Shown: in pieces, positions 1 through 11,277 of the stretch | Position numbering within the stretch: the stretch's first letter is position 1 | Layout of the letters: each line of letters opens with the position of its first letter | Source of the DNA: Glycine soja | Taxonomy: Eukaryota; Streptophyta; Magnoliopsida; Fabales; Fabaceae | DNA length: 64,000 nt | Direction: 5' to 3' | Assembly (NCBI RefSeq): GCF_004193775.1 | Contig: NC_041005.1 | Coordinates: 8,930,501-8,994,500, forward strand | Made by a program: the position numbers and the translations under genes | Notes under the pieces: model-generated | Told to the model about the DNA's origin: nothing | The model's database searches: none | What the model saw: only the letters and a program-made list of their open reading frames with translations

Positions 1-177
1 AAGTTACATGATTAATTACAAGAGTTACGTGACTTTAAAAAAACGTATATTTTAATGAAAAAAAATATATTTTCTTACTATATACATCCCTTCCAACAGA
101 AATCATTGCTAGACTTATGATATCAAAATTAAAATTAGGAAGTGGGTGATGATGTAGCATTAATTTATTTATGACAG

Positions 178-689
178 TGTTCAAGTATGGAGGAGGAGGA
201 GGGCACACAGTGGATGAGGTTAAAGAGAGCGAGTACAAGTCGTGCACAGCAGGGAATTCGATTAGCACAGACAGTAGTGGTGAGACCACAATTACTCTTA
301 AAACCGCAGGCACTCATTACTTCATATGTTCTGTTCCTGGACATTGTTCTGGCGGCATGAAACTTGTCGTCACTGTCAAATCAGGAAAAGCCACTGATTC
401 TTCTTCAACTTCAACTGGGAAGGCTTCACCTTCTGATGTCACACCCAACACCACTAAATCAAACTCGTCTTCAGCGAGTGGTGTCTCACCAATTGTTGCT
501 ATGTTTATTGTTTCGTGGATCTCTTACAATGTTTTGTATGGTATAAGTTTCCCCCACTCAGCCAGGACAGAGGTAGTGCTCTCACCGTTTCTTAATTTCC
601 TTATAATAATAATAATTACGATTATTATTACTATTGTCACTCTGTTTTCTGGTTTGATTTATTCAGATTTATCTATGAGTACTAATTAA
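178..689 (+). CDS. Phytocyanin (uclacyanin-type blue copper protein), 3' exon, 5'-partial
   Basis: The exon opens after an acceptor AG at 176-177 in phase 1; the first exon, with the signal peptide and N-terminal strands, lies left of the window. The plastocyanin-like domain shows all four copper ligands of the uclacyanin class: the His in GGGHTVDEV, then Cys-x4-His-x4-Met ([11 protein letters not shown]). A Ser/Thr/Pro-rich linker, probably O-glycosylated, follows, then a hydrophobic stretch ([11 protein letters not shown]) like a GPI-anchor signal. Family members act in the apoplast or at the outer plasma membrane and probably carry electrons; the substrate is unknown. Oddly, the frame does not stop soon after the hydrophobic tail but runs about 50 residues further through an Ile-rich, low-complexity stretch, so the annotated end may be extended by loss of the ancestral stop, or an intron may be spliced near 540. 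Family assignment is firm; the C-terminus is not. Confidence 0.85.
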
Positions 690-3600
690 TCCAGGTCTCT
701 TGTAGTAGTAGTAGTTATCTAGGAAATCTCCCATGTTTGTCTTTCATTCTTCTTTTAATACAGAGTACTGATCTTTAGGATCTTTTTATGTATGTTTTTT
801 TTTAATACATAAAGGCTTATGGTGAAGAGAAACACCTCTTATTTTAAAATCTGAGTAAATAACCACCCTAAGTGATATGAAAAAATATGAAAAAAAATTA
901 GGAGTAAATTAAAAAAGAATCTTTCAACTTCTTGTGAATTTGAAGTTAACCTCCCAAATTTTTTCTTTATAGCATATTACCAGTTAGATCTAGCCTAACC
1001 GTACGTGCAGATTCATTGTGGGTGTAAGCCTTTGGTAAGTAATATGCACATGGAGAGATTTTTACAGATTTTGTTTCCACAAATATGCCGAATTTTAAAT
1101 GGAAATTACTTAAAAACTTTTTTTTTTGCTGACTAATTACTTAAAACTTCTTGATACAACCAAAAATAAAAATAGATTAATTATTTTGAGTCTTTATAAT
1201 TGTAATGAATTGAGATTTTCTAATTTAAAGAATAATTATTTTATAGTTCTATCCTTGAATAGAATGGAGAGGAAGGAAATGAATAAGAAATTTTTAAAAA
1301 AAAATTATGTGTTTGGTTGAGAAGAAATAAGTGAAAAAAATAATATAAAACTATGGTATTTATAAGTTATTTTTGTTCTATTTCTCACTTATTTTTGTTC
1401 ATTTTTTCAATATTTTTTTTAAATCAAACACTTTTATTTCTATTCTTTCGTTCACCTATTTTCTTCTACCTTTCTTATTTCTATCCATCTCATTTTCCCA
1501 TATTTTTTTCCTTCCTATCAAATGGAAGTAACTCATTGTGATTCAACTAAAACTTCAAACAGGGCTGTACTAGTTGTGAAAATTTTAAAAGTCTCTAACT
1601 TTGCAAATTATTACATTAAGGCATTTGGTAGTCTTACACTCACAAGCCAATAGGTATTTAGTGAAAAAAATAAAATATAAAAGTCATTTTAAAAGCTTTG
1701 AAACTATAGAAAAATTCAATAAAGCTAGAATAAATTTACTCATTAAAACATTTAAAAGTTGAATAAAAAACGTCACCTGTTCTCAATTCTCACTTATTAC
1801 TTACAATACATGGAAGACTTTACACAAGCAAACCCAATTGAGGTTATGTTTGAGTAAACTTCTTTATAAATAATTATATGAAAAGAAAATAAAATAAAAT
1901 AATTTTTTCCATAAATTAAAAATAGCTTATGTATATGTTAAAAATAAACTTTTAGAAAAATTCTTTTATAAATTAGTTTATAACTTATAAGAAACTAATT
2001 TCATTTTCTGTTTTAAAAATAGAAGTTATTAATTGTGATAATGAAGACCTTTCAATGACTTATTAAATAATAAAATGTAAATTGCAAAAGTCTCCCATTT
2101 TAAATACGCATCAAATATTATTTTTATTTTGAGTTTAATTCCTATCAATAAACAAACCAAAAACAATGAGAATATAGTATCTTTTAATAAAAATTGTATA
2201 AATATAGTAAATGAATGCTTAGTAACTACTAAATGAGTGTACAAACTCAAATGCTTAATAATAAAATTATTAAAATTTATTATCCTTCCCTTAATACCTA
2301 ATAATAAAAAATTATAAAGTACACATTAAAACCTCCCTATCAAATACTCAAATAATTAGTGCAATTTATTAAATAAATAAATAAAAATCAAAATTAAATT
2401 TCTAGAGTTCCTAAGCCCTTATTTGTGCCAAAAAAATCAGGCCGAAGGCAAATTTAAGAGTTTTTTTTTTATTGTATAAAATATTAACCAAACTTAGAAT
2501 ATAATGAATCCGTGAGAATCATAAAGATACTGCTATTAATCGGAACAATTGTAAATTCTTCTAAATGTCTTTTTACGAATTTTCGTATTTCTTTTGTATA
2601 TTAGATGCATACACTTTATTTTCACACAAAAAAAGACGCATTTACTTTATTTAAAACTTTGGAAAAAAGAAAAGAATTAGATGAGTTTGTTTAAACTTAT
2701 AAAAAGTAACTTTAAAATAAGAACTTTTTTATATAAACACATTTTTAAGAAATAAAGATGATTTACTTCTTAAAGTAAAAAATATATCTTTTTTAAGAAA
2801 TATAATTTAGACAAACACTAAATTACAAGATTTCCCCTACACATCCAAACTTCATGGGAGACTACAATTTCATGTTGACAAAACAACAATTATTCCTAGC
2901 ACCAATATGAATGTATCGCATAACGCAGACACTAAACTCAAATTTTTAAGAGAATTCCTCCTGATATTTCAAAATTCAAAATGCATGTTACTTCCATAAA
3001 ACTAGAGCTGAGAATGAAATTAGTCACGGAATAAATTCCATTTTCTAATAGAACAAAGGACCAAAAATAAAAACCTAAGTTTGTATAGAAAGTTAGAAAC
3101 ACAATGACGATGCTGGTGTGATATAAATTCTGTACCCTGCATGCTATGATCATAACCACTAAGCAAGTGCTGAAGTGGTCCTATGATATAAAAGAGCATA
3201 CAAAAAAACTTAAAAGGAAAAGACTTTTGTCATAGCTTTTGTGGCGAAACACAGGCAGATAATCTTTGGATATATATGTCACGAAGCACATGCGTCCGTG
3301 ACACGTAAAAGCCCACTTATAGGGGTTTGCATGTGACACCTGTTAAAGCAAACTCCACTTTTTGCACCACCCATAAAACAAAACAATAAAAAGATCTCCA
3401 ACACCAGCTGTCACTGCCTCATGTTTACAGACTCCAAAACACGACAAAAACTTGTTCCTCCCATGAAACCTGTTTCCTACCTCAAATCTCTCTCTCTCTC
3501 TCTTAAGTTCTTTTGCTTGAGAGAGATAAAGACATCAGAGAGAAAGACAGAAACATTGATAGATAGATAATCTGATAGGAAAAGAAAAATAAGAATTATT

Positions 3601-4220
3601 AGTTAAAAGGTTCAAAATATTACCATTCTTTTTTTTAGTTAAAAAAAAGATCAACCTCTTGATATACCGAAAATTCATGGAACTAACATTTTTCTATACA
3701 CATAAATCCAAAAATGGAACTCCTAATTATATATTTTAAAGACAAAATTATCTGTTAATCCGTTTGGTCCTCAACTCTCGCACCGATAATTTGCAAAAAA
3801 TCGATTCTGTAAACCAAATCCAAGAGAAACTACTAGAAAAGCGAAGCAAGCAAACAATCATACCGTAAAAAAAAAATTAAATTAAATTCCGAGTGGAGTA
3901 AACCCAAATTAACCACATCAGAACAAACCGAAAAAAACATTAAACAGAAGAAAAGATCGATAAATAAATAATGATGATAGTAATAATATTAATAATGGTA
4001 GTCTGAGTCTGAGAGAGTGAAGCTATCGAAATGAAACCCTAAAGGACATGATCTCCGAGAAGGCACTATGAACATGATTTCCCACCACTCACTAATGAGA
4101 ATAATAAATAATAAAAACAAAATGTTCAGTGTCTCTAAAGAAAGTCTCGTGCTCAATATTTATACTACTAAATAACAATAATCATAAAATAAAACCCTAA
4201 CCCATACACAACTACCGGAT
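690..4220. other. AT-rich intergenic region, no gene seen
   Basis: No open frame here resembles a known protein. The stretch holds many A/T homopolymers, a (CT) run near 3488-3505 and one MITE-like segment (listed separately). The last 200 bases probably include the 3' UTR of the arabinogalactan-protein gene on the minus strand. Confidence 0.6.
2680..2821. mobile_element. Possible MITE-like element
   Basis: A segment of about 140 bp is bounded by imperfect inverted ends: GAGTTTGTTTAAACTT on the left, and the reverse complement of the right end reads TAGTGTTTGTCTAAATT. It is non-coding and AT-rich, as MITEs are. I see no clear target-site duplication, so the call is tentative. Confidence 0.3.
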
Positions 4221-4691
4221 CTACATCATCAAGGCGACCGCAGCGGCGAAGGCGACGGCGGCGACAGATTCGGAGGCGGAGACTCTGCAGAGGTGGGCGT
4301 GGCTGCTGGGGCTGACGGCGGGGGAGTCGGCGGGTCCGTCGCTGACGACGGCGGGGCCGGAGGGGAGGGGGGAGTCGGAGGGAGAGACGGGGGCGGGGGG
4401 AGAACCGGTGGGGGAGTCGGAGGAGGGAGAGGAGGCGGTGGGGCCGGAGGAGGGGGTGGGGGACGGCGGAGAAGAGGCCGGAGCGGTTTTCGAAACGGGG
4501 GCGGGAGCGGGTGGAGGAGGGGTGGTGGGTGGTGGAGCGGAAGAAGTAGTTGGAGGAGAGGCTTTGGGGGAGGCAGCCTGTGGCGGAGACGGAGAGGATT
4601 TGGGGGTGGCGGCGGGGGAGGCTGACGGAGATAGAGAGAGAGCGGAGGTAGCCAGTAACATGAAGAAAAAGAGGAAGAGTGTTTTGGCCAT
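4221..4691 (-). CDS. Classical arabinogalactan protein (AGP)
   Basis: A single exon encodes 156 residues. The start is the MAKTLF methionine at 4691: a hydrophobic signal peptide (about residues 1-20) follows at once, and a TATA box sits only about 50 bases upstream, so longer upstream frames cannot be translated. The mature part is almost entirely Pro, Ala, Ser and Thr with many SP, AP and TP dipeptides, the hydroxyproline-glycosylation code of AGPs. The C-terminus (SVAAVAFAAAVALMM) is a hydrophobic GPI-anchor signal. Such proteins are secreted, heavily arabinogalactosylated and held at the plasma membrane/cell-wall interface. The local GC content is far higher than in the surroundings and produces long spurious frames on both strands. 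Class assignment is secure; the exact family member is not recognised. Confidence 0.88.
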   Translation of the reverse strand: MAKTLFLFFFMLLATSALSLSPSASPAATPKSSPSPPQAASPKASPPTTSSAPPPTTPPPPAPAPVSKTAPASSPPSPTPSSGPTASSPSSDSPTGSPPAPVSPSDSPLPSGPAVVSDGPADSPAVSPSSHAHLCRVSASESVAAVAFAAAVALMM

Positions 4692-4741
4692 TGTGAGAGC
4701 AAAGAGAAGAAGAATAAATGAATAAGAAAGGGTTGGGGGTG

Positions 4742-4750
4742 GTATATATA
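4742..4750 (-). promoter_or_regulatory. TATA box of the AGP gene
   Basis: On the minus strand the sequence reads TATATATAC about 50 bases upstream of the AGP start codon, implying a 5' UTR of roughly 20-25 bases. It supports starting translation at 4691. Confidence 0.6.
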
Positions 4751-4751
4751 G

Positions 4752-6017
4752 GAATGCTTTTCTTTCTCTTTTTTTATTTTTAGCGCTAAAGCAAGGGTTA
4801 TAACTTCTAAACAAGTATTAATCGTTCGTAATAACAAACAAATCACCAGCTTTCTTTCGTCACCTCTATTCCATGCAAAATATCCTATCCGAAATTTTCT
4901 CTCCCTCGCTCTCCACAACGCCTTTCACTTTTGCTTTGCCTCATCATAACCAAAGAAAACGAGGATTTGTTTTGCGGGTTAGATTCTAATCATCAATTTT
5001 TTAGTACAGCATTTTTTTTTATTTTGTTATTAACTATCTAATCACTTTAATTTAAATCATTGACTTAAATATAATTTGGTTGTAAGTTTGGTCTTGTTAT
5101 TTTATTAAAGTAGAGATATTTGATCTCTTTGTTCTAAAAAAAATCTAAGATTTTAGTTTTCATATTTTAAAATAAAAATATTTGAAAATTTTATTTTAAA
5201 AAATTCACAATTTTGATTTTTATATTTTTTAAATATAATTTTTAACAAATTTTTAATTTTTTATGTTTTATTGTTTACATTATAATTAATTAAATTAGTC
5301 TTTGATGATACGTTAGATGAAATGTTAGATTTAGAAATTAATTGATTAAAATAAAAGAAAAAAAACTTAAGTAAAATTAAAAATTTTGTAAAATAAGATG
5401 ATCAAATATCTCTATTTTAAAATAAAAAAATTAAAATCATGACTTTTTTAAAATAGAAAAACTAAATATTTCTATTTTAAAATTTATGAACAAAATTGTG
5501 GATTAAATAAAATAAAAAAAACAAAAATTACATTTAAGCCTAAATTATACTAGCTAGTATCTTATTCACTTTAATTTAATGAAGAAAAAAAAACTACTTT
5601 AAGATAAGTTTGTTGACTAAAAAACTTTTAAGTGGATGAAAAAGGAAATGTTACGAATCAATTTTTGTAACAAACAAACGAAAGGTGATTTCTATTTAAT
5701 TTTATTTTCTAATTATTTTAATGAACATTTATTTTGAAACAAATTTAATGTGTGATTTTTGTATCTATTAGTAAATAGCACCATTGCAAGGAAGAATAAA
5801 AAGTTAATATGAAAGACAATCAAATTTTCTGTTAGTCTTTTCCTTCTTAATTATGTACGTTTTCATTAATTTAATAATTTGTATTGATGATTAGGACATT
5901 TCATAAATAGTGAATTTTTTAATGTACACCTTATAAAAAAATGTTTTCATTTTAATTATTAGGAATTGGAGGAAGGACAATATGTTTGAATAGTTTCATT
6001 TTAATGTACGTTTTATA
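4752..6017. other. AT-rich intergenic region, no gene seen
   Basis: Apart from the upstream promoter of the AGP gene at the left edge, the stretch is made of A/T homopolymers and short repeats such as recurring 'aaaataaaaatattt' motifs. I found no coding frame or element boundaries. Confidence 0.55.
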
Positions 6018-6185
6018 CCATTTTTCTGAGTATTCGAGTATAATTTTTGTAGATTTATATGCAATATCTTCAATCTTGTTAATCTTGTGTCAGGAAAGTC
6101 TCATTCAACAGACGAGTATTACCTATACGGTTACACTCTTCTAAAATAATATTGTCTTAGTTGTTATCAAATTTTATATGGTATG
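6018..6185 (+). pseudogene. ISA3 intron-5 fragment, left part of an inverted duplicate
   Basis: About 170 bases match the minus-strand sequence of ISA3 intron 5 in this window (about 32940-33090). Shared landmarks, in the same order, include ttttctgagtatt, atgcaatatcttc, taatcttgtgtcag, cgagtatta and acactcttctaaaa. The copy runs on the plus strand, opposite to the parent gene, and resumes on the far side of the LTR element at 11278. It is non-coding. The right limit is uncertain because the LTR element begins somewhere around 6175-6190. Confidence 0.75.
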
Positions 6186-6486
6186 TTTTTTCACAAGTAA
6201 AAATATAAAATATATTATTGTTTATAGATATAGAGATTTTATTTTGTTTTTTTTTTTTAAATGTGTGAATCAATGAAACATGTTATTTATAAGTAACATC
6301 AAAGATTCCTTCATCTTATTAACAAAACATAACAATCTTCATTAGTTTCTTGGTAAAGAACAATTTATGATTAGTGTAACAACTGTATAATTATTCTGTA
6401 ACAACTCTTCATTATCAAGTAATTGACTATAATAATAAGTAATCAAATCAATTCATAGGATATGAGCCATAAAATATTTTTCAACA
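6185..6486 (-). repeat. 3' LTR (left copy) of the copia-like element
   Basis: About 300 bases align with 8981-9032 plus 11034-11277; strong shared blocks include gtgtgaatca.tgaaaca, aacaatcttcattagtt and taatcaaatcaattcata. The inner edge is sharp (CAACA, next to the polypurine tract); the outer edge is blurred. Confidence 0.7.
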
Positions 6487-8847
6487 TTCTCCCATACATA
6501 TTTTTTTAAATGATCCCTATTACCAACAACTAAATATGATCATGTAACTTAAACCTTGAAATTTCACGTATTACAATGTATAATATTTTCTAATAAACTA
6601 AAATGGGTTCAAACTATATTGATTCAAATGAATCATAATTTTATATGACAAACTTAATGTGTAGAATGAAAAAGATACAAACTTTAATGTAAGCCTTTAA
6701 GTCTCATATGAACCATATGATTCTAAAATTATGTAGCTAGCAAAGTTTTATTAGAACATTGATTATGTGTCTATATACTCAATAAATATTAACTCTCCTT
6801 TGATTTTTACTTTGTGTCAATATGTTTGTATTGACTTTTACCTTTATTTTTTTATAGAAACTTTTACCTTTATTATTCTTCAAAAAGAATACTTAGCCCA
6901 AAAAATTTTATTGGCCTTCAATAAAATTGACAACTTTAAGACTAGAAACTTTATATCTTATATAATTTCATAGCATTCAATAAATTATTTCCTTAAAGTG
7001 GTTCTTAAAGGGTATCATAAACTCTTACTTATTTTCTCAAATTTCACTTTTAGAGAAAATTCACTTCTTTTTATTAAGAATTTTTTCTCCCACTAACTTT
7101 TGGAATGTGAGTATAAGTTAATAAAATATAAACCATTTCATGATAATATAATATCAATGTTATGATAAATCTTAACTTGTAAATTCAAACCTTTTGGTAC
7201 AATATGTGTATAGAACTTACAGACTTTATATATGAAAGATAAACATCATAATAAGATAGATCATGCCTATGGATATAAAAATATCCTATCATGACATTTA
7301 GTCCATAACTTGATAAACTATTACTTCCCTATGGGGCCAAATAATAATTCCTTTATAACATTGATTAGTATGTTATGACTACTCCTAAACATGTAATTCA
7401 TATAAGTCTTCATAATATGTAAAACAAATGTCATGTTTATCAATGTAAATCATGTCCTTAATCTATGAATCCTGCAGACATAAATCTTGCATGTGGACCA
7501 AAATTTTATTCAATTGGATTCATAACATAACTTTATGATAAAACTATCAAATTATATCCATTTTATTAATTCTTGTGGATAGATTAAGAAATATAATTAG
7601 ATATTATATCCTAATTGATTATACAAATATAGCAAAAATTCTTGTGAGATAAAAATTATATATAAGTATAATCATCATAATATTATGTCTAATTCATCGT
7701 ATGATCTTAAATAACTTAATATACAATTTCAATTAATTAAAGATGTTATGGCCATCAATAATGAATTAAAATTATAAAAATCACTAGACAAATAAAATTA
7801 TTTCTTCACCAAACAAATTTCTTTAGTTTTTATTACCGGTTGGCACCCGTAAAGGGAATGTGATGAATCCAAAGTTAAGAAATTAATTCTTAGCAAAAAA
7901 TCACATTTTTTTTCTAGAGTATTATGACTATCAATTTCTAAATGTCAATAAAACTTTATGCAATGAAATGATACAACTTCAAATACTTGAATACAAAGAA
8001 TTTCATAACATAATATGCATAACAGTAGCAATTGAATCATTCTCTCAATATTCTTCAATTAACAAATAATATTAGGTTCAATAATAATTATCATGTAATT
8101 AGCATATCAATTGCATGTTCATAATAGTCCTAACTTGTGATATATCCCATTTAATAATAATTAAATGGAAATCAATTTAGTAGTAAAATTAAATTGGCAG
8201 TCATTAATAATGTAATGAAGACATCAATGACAAATAATCGAACTAAAAGTAATTTAGTTCAAAACCACCAAATCCCATGGTGGTATCAAATTTGACACTA
8301 CATTTCATTGTACAATTGCTCTTTAAGTATCAACAATAGCATATGGCAATATTAAAAATTACCTTAAGAGAGAAATCTTAATAAAGAAGCTAGAATATCT
8401 GGGATAATGGGTCTAATATTGAAATATAAAAACATCAGGAAGATGAAGGCAATATATATTGCATTGTAATAAAAATAACCATGAGCCATTGAAGTCATTT
8501 CTTGAACCATTAATGCATAATATTTTTTTAATCACGTTGGTATAAGCATGATAGCAATTGAAGCACAAATATTTAAAGTCATACAACAAAATTATGCATA
8601 GTGCTTCATATTGAAATTTTAATATTTCGAGAAAAAGATTTCATATGTTTGCTTTTCTTTTCCAAAAAAAGAAGGCAGTGAATTATAATTTCAATTAAAA
8701 ATCCATTCTAAGTCACATATCAATATTTTGCATCATGTTTCTACCGTGCCTTTGTATATATTTGCTGAAAAGAATTAATATATACAATGGAAATAAAATT
8801 AACATATAAAGGTGAATAACAAGCTGAATAGCAAGGCTACAAAGATA

Positions 8848-8860
8848 GACTCTAATACTA
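8848..8860 (-). other. Primer-binding site of the copia-like element
   Basis: The minus strand reads TAGTATTAGAGTC, a degenerate version of the TGGTATCAGAGC complement of plant initiator tRNA-Met, spaced two bases from the LTR edge as in Ty1/copia elements. Confidence 0.6.
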
Positions 8861-9035
8861 AATGTAAGAAATTTAAAATCTTAATTCATAATATAGACAT
8901 GAATAATTTATTCATTAAGTGAGAGCATACATAAAAATATACCTTTGGTAGTCATTGTTATCAAGCTCTATATTATATGGTCTCTCAAAAATAAAAATAC
9001 AGAGTATATAAATATTTATAGATAGATAGATCTTC

Positions 9036-9340
9036 CACTACAAATTTTTTTTCCAAGAGCCAAAATCGGTCGAAAATGTTAAAAATCCGTCGTTAATTGA
9101 GATTTTTTGACGGATTTCCAACTGACAAAAATTCGTCGAAAAAATGGTCGCAGAAAATTCTAATCGATAGATTTTTTGCTTTCTGTCGGAAATTTTTGAC
9201 AAAAATATCTGTCGAAAATTATCTGTGGGAAATTTCCGACGGACTTTTTTCGTGGGAAATTTCCCATGTAATATTTCAAACGGATTTTTCAAGCGAAAAT
9301 TTTCATGATTATTTTCGTCGAAAAATCCGTCATAAATTTT
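9036..9340. repeat. Left terminal and subterminal repeat array of the CACTA element
   Basis: After the CACTACAA terminus, the motif aaatccgtcg / cgacggattt and variants recur many times on both strands. The resulting frames look protein-coding but are repeat artefacts. Confidence 0.8.
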
Positions 9341-9966
9341 TTTATAAATAATTTATTATTTTGTTTTTTTCTTTTTTATCATTGAGAATTTAGCAATTAA
9401 TTTACATATTCATATTATTTACCGTAAAAAATTAAAATAATGCATACTTATAATTAAAAAATGGTGAAATTGATAAATCCAAAACATAGACTAAAATAAA
9501 TCATGAAGTTAAATTGAAAACAAATGTAAAATAAAAACACAATGTAAAATGTCAATGCTTATTGTGAATAGTAATTTTGTATTCCTAAGTCAATAATCAA
9601 AATAGTCATTGGGAGAGTGTCTCTGTTGGTTATCATGTTCGTGCTAGTGATCTGCCTACAGGTCATTTGCATGGTCTTGCTGGTACTCGTGTTGCTGTTG
9701 GTCTTGTTGTTGCTGGTGAGGTTGTTGTTGTTGTTGATGAATAATGTTTCACGCTTCAGGAGGTTTTCAGTTTACATCAAATTTAGCTCCAATCTATTTT
9801 CAACTTCACAAATATTACTATTGGGGCACATTGGTTGGATTTTGTCCAAACAAACCTTTTCTTATCTTGGACAATTCCCTAGAACTTAACATTTCACAGA
9901 CAACAATCCATATACAGAAAATTTTCTAAGGTGATTGAGGTTTGAAATTGCATATTTTCTCTTTTA

Positions 9967-10173
9967 TTACTCAAGCACTGCTGCTAGAAGAAAGGCATTA
10001 ACAAAAGTAAAAACATAGAGCATTTCTAAGGTGATCATAGTCATGATGCAAAGGTTGGCGAGAATGTGCAGAGAAATCAACCCCGAAGCTGCCTGCACCA
10101 ACCTCCACCACGTTGATCTATTTTGAAAACTTGATGTGATTACTTCAAAACTATAATCATTGCCTTTCTCCAT
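9967..10173 (-). pseudogene. Possible captured host exon inside the CACTA element
   Basis: A 68-residue minus-strand frame ends in a stop and contains a hydrophobic, membrane-like segment (about 40 residues rich in Leu, Ile, Met and Val after a WWRLVQAASG stretch). Codon use looks more gene-like than its surroundings, and CACTA elements are known to capture host exons. I do not recognise the family and it may be a chance frame. Confidence 0.25.
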
Positions 10174-10511
10174 TAAGATATATAAGTTGCCTAAAAATTT
10201 TGTTGGGTTAGTAAAATATATAACATATGCTTTTATTTAGTTTACACAATAATACATAGTTTCACATATGCAAAGGTCTCCCAATAATTTTTTTCCTTAT
10301 TGAAGCAAGTGAATATTTCTCATGCGAGGGGAAAGGACAATTAAGGTAGCAGCAGTATGCCTAAAAAATGCCTAACCACAAAAACCTACATGATCAAAAG
10401 CATAAAAATCCAAACTTTCCACTCCCTCGCCTCATCATACTCAAAATCCTTCCCTCCCATGATCTGATTCTTGCTAATCAAAAACCTACATGACATATCT
10501 CGTAGCATCAC

Positions 10512-10798
10512 TCATATATGAACACTCAAACTTTCTCTCGAGTCCAAGAAAAATAAATTAGAAACCCAGAATGTAAGAGAAAGAGAGAGAGAGAGAGATG
10601 AACCTGCGACGGAGGAGAGGGAGTGAGAGTGTTGAAAGGAGGGGAGGAGGGAGAGCTGAGAGGAAGCAAAGGCGGTGGTGGTGGCAAAGAGAGAGGATTT
10701 GGATGGGAGTGAGGGAGGAAGACAATGTGGTATCCGTGAAGGGCACAAATGGGGGAGAAAGGGGAGATGTGAAAAAATCTACTGACTTATACAGTTAG
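10512..10798 (-). other. Gene-like captured sequence with GA/CT tract inside the CACTA element
   Basis: The interior near the right end has a (GA)n run (about 10577-10600 on the plus strand) followed by purine-rich sequence of much higher GC content than the element's ends. This looks like a captured 5' UTR or promoter-proximal exon of a host gene. No protein family is recognised. Confidence 0.25.
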
Positions 10799-11277
10799 GG
10801 TGTTCGTGATATATTTTGGGAAATTTTAATTTCCCACGGATTTATATTCTGTCGATATAATCTGTTGAAAATGTCAACTTTCCGACAAAATAATTGGCCA
10901 TGGGTAAAATCCATTCGTTTTTCAATAATTTTCAACGGATTTGGTAAATTCCGTGGGAAAATTCAAAATTTTCGATAGAATATTTTCCATGGGAAAAATT
11001 TTGTAGAAAATAAACATTTTTCTTGTAGTGTTCTAGCCTTTATCTTTTTTTAAGTGTGTGAATCATTGAAACATCATTGACTATTTATAGGCATGACCAA
11101 GGACCCCTCCACTTTATTAACAAACCATAACAATCTTCATTAGTTCCTCCATTAATAACAATAAAATGCTTATTATGACTATTATTATGTAACAACTCTT
11201 CATTATCATGCAATTAACTATAATAATAGATAATCAAATCAATTCATAATATATGAGTCATAAAATATTTTCCAACA

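Larger units (their letters stand above)
9036..11030. mobile_element. CACTA (En/Spm) DNA transposon, non-autonomous, 1,995 bp
   Basis: The element begins CACTACAA and ends TTGTAGTG, the hallmark CACTA terminal inverted repeat, and is flanked by a perfect 3-bp duplication TTC (9033-9035 and 11031-11033), the length typical of this superfamily. Both ends (9036-9340 and about 10800-11030) are dense in short subterminal motifs built on tccgtcg / cgacgga / ccgtggga and tttccgac in both orientations, the usual transposase-binding arrays. No transposase frame is present; the interior holds low-complexity gttgtt repeats and what look like gene fragments. It split an LTR of an older retrotransposon, so it is the younger insertion. 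Confidence 0.93.
6185..11277 (-). mobile_element. Non-autonomous copia-like LTR retrotransposon, carrying a nested CACTA element
   Basis: Two diverged direct repeats (about 6185-6486 and 8863-11277, the latter split by a CACTA transposon) flank about 2.4 kb of AT-rich sequence. On the minus strand the LTR begins TGTTGGAAAA and ends CTTACA. A primer-binding site resembling the initiator-tRNA-Met complement (TAGTATTAGAGTC) lies at 8848-8860, two bases inside the right LTR. A polypurine tract (GTATGGGAGAA) abuts the left LTR at 6487-6497. The internal part has no gag or pol frame, so any mobility would have depended on proteins supplied in trans. The left LTR seems to lack about 120 bp of its outer end relative to the right one. 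It sits inside a duplicated ISA3 fragment. Confidence 0.75.
8863..11277 (-). repeat. 5' LTR (right copy), interrupted by a CACTA transposon
   Basis: The LTR starts TGTAAGAAA at 8863, right after the primer-binding site, runs to 9035, and resumes at 11034 after the CACTA element, ending in CCAACA at 11277. Without the insertion it is about 417 bp. Confidence 0.7.

Noticed and set aside
4229..4918. Long overlapping frames on both strands around the AGP gene, including Gly-rich and Pro/Leu-rich ones.
   Set aside because: They are shadows of the GC-rich Pro/Ser codons of the AGP. Only the frame with signal peptide, AP/SP repeats and GPI tail makes biological sense.
9038..9351. Two 84-residue frames on opposite strands.
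   Set aside because: They are translations of the CACTA subterminal repeats; the same short motif recurs in both orientations and gives repetitive pseudo-peptides.
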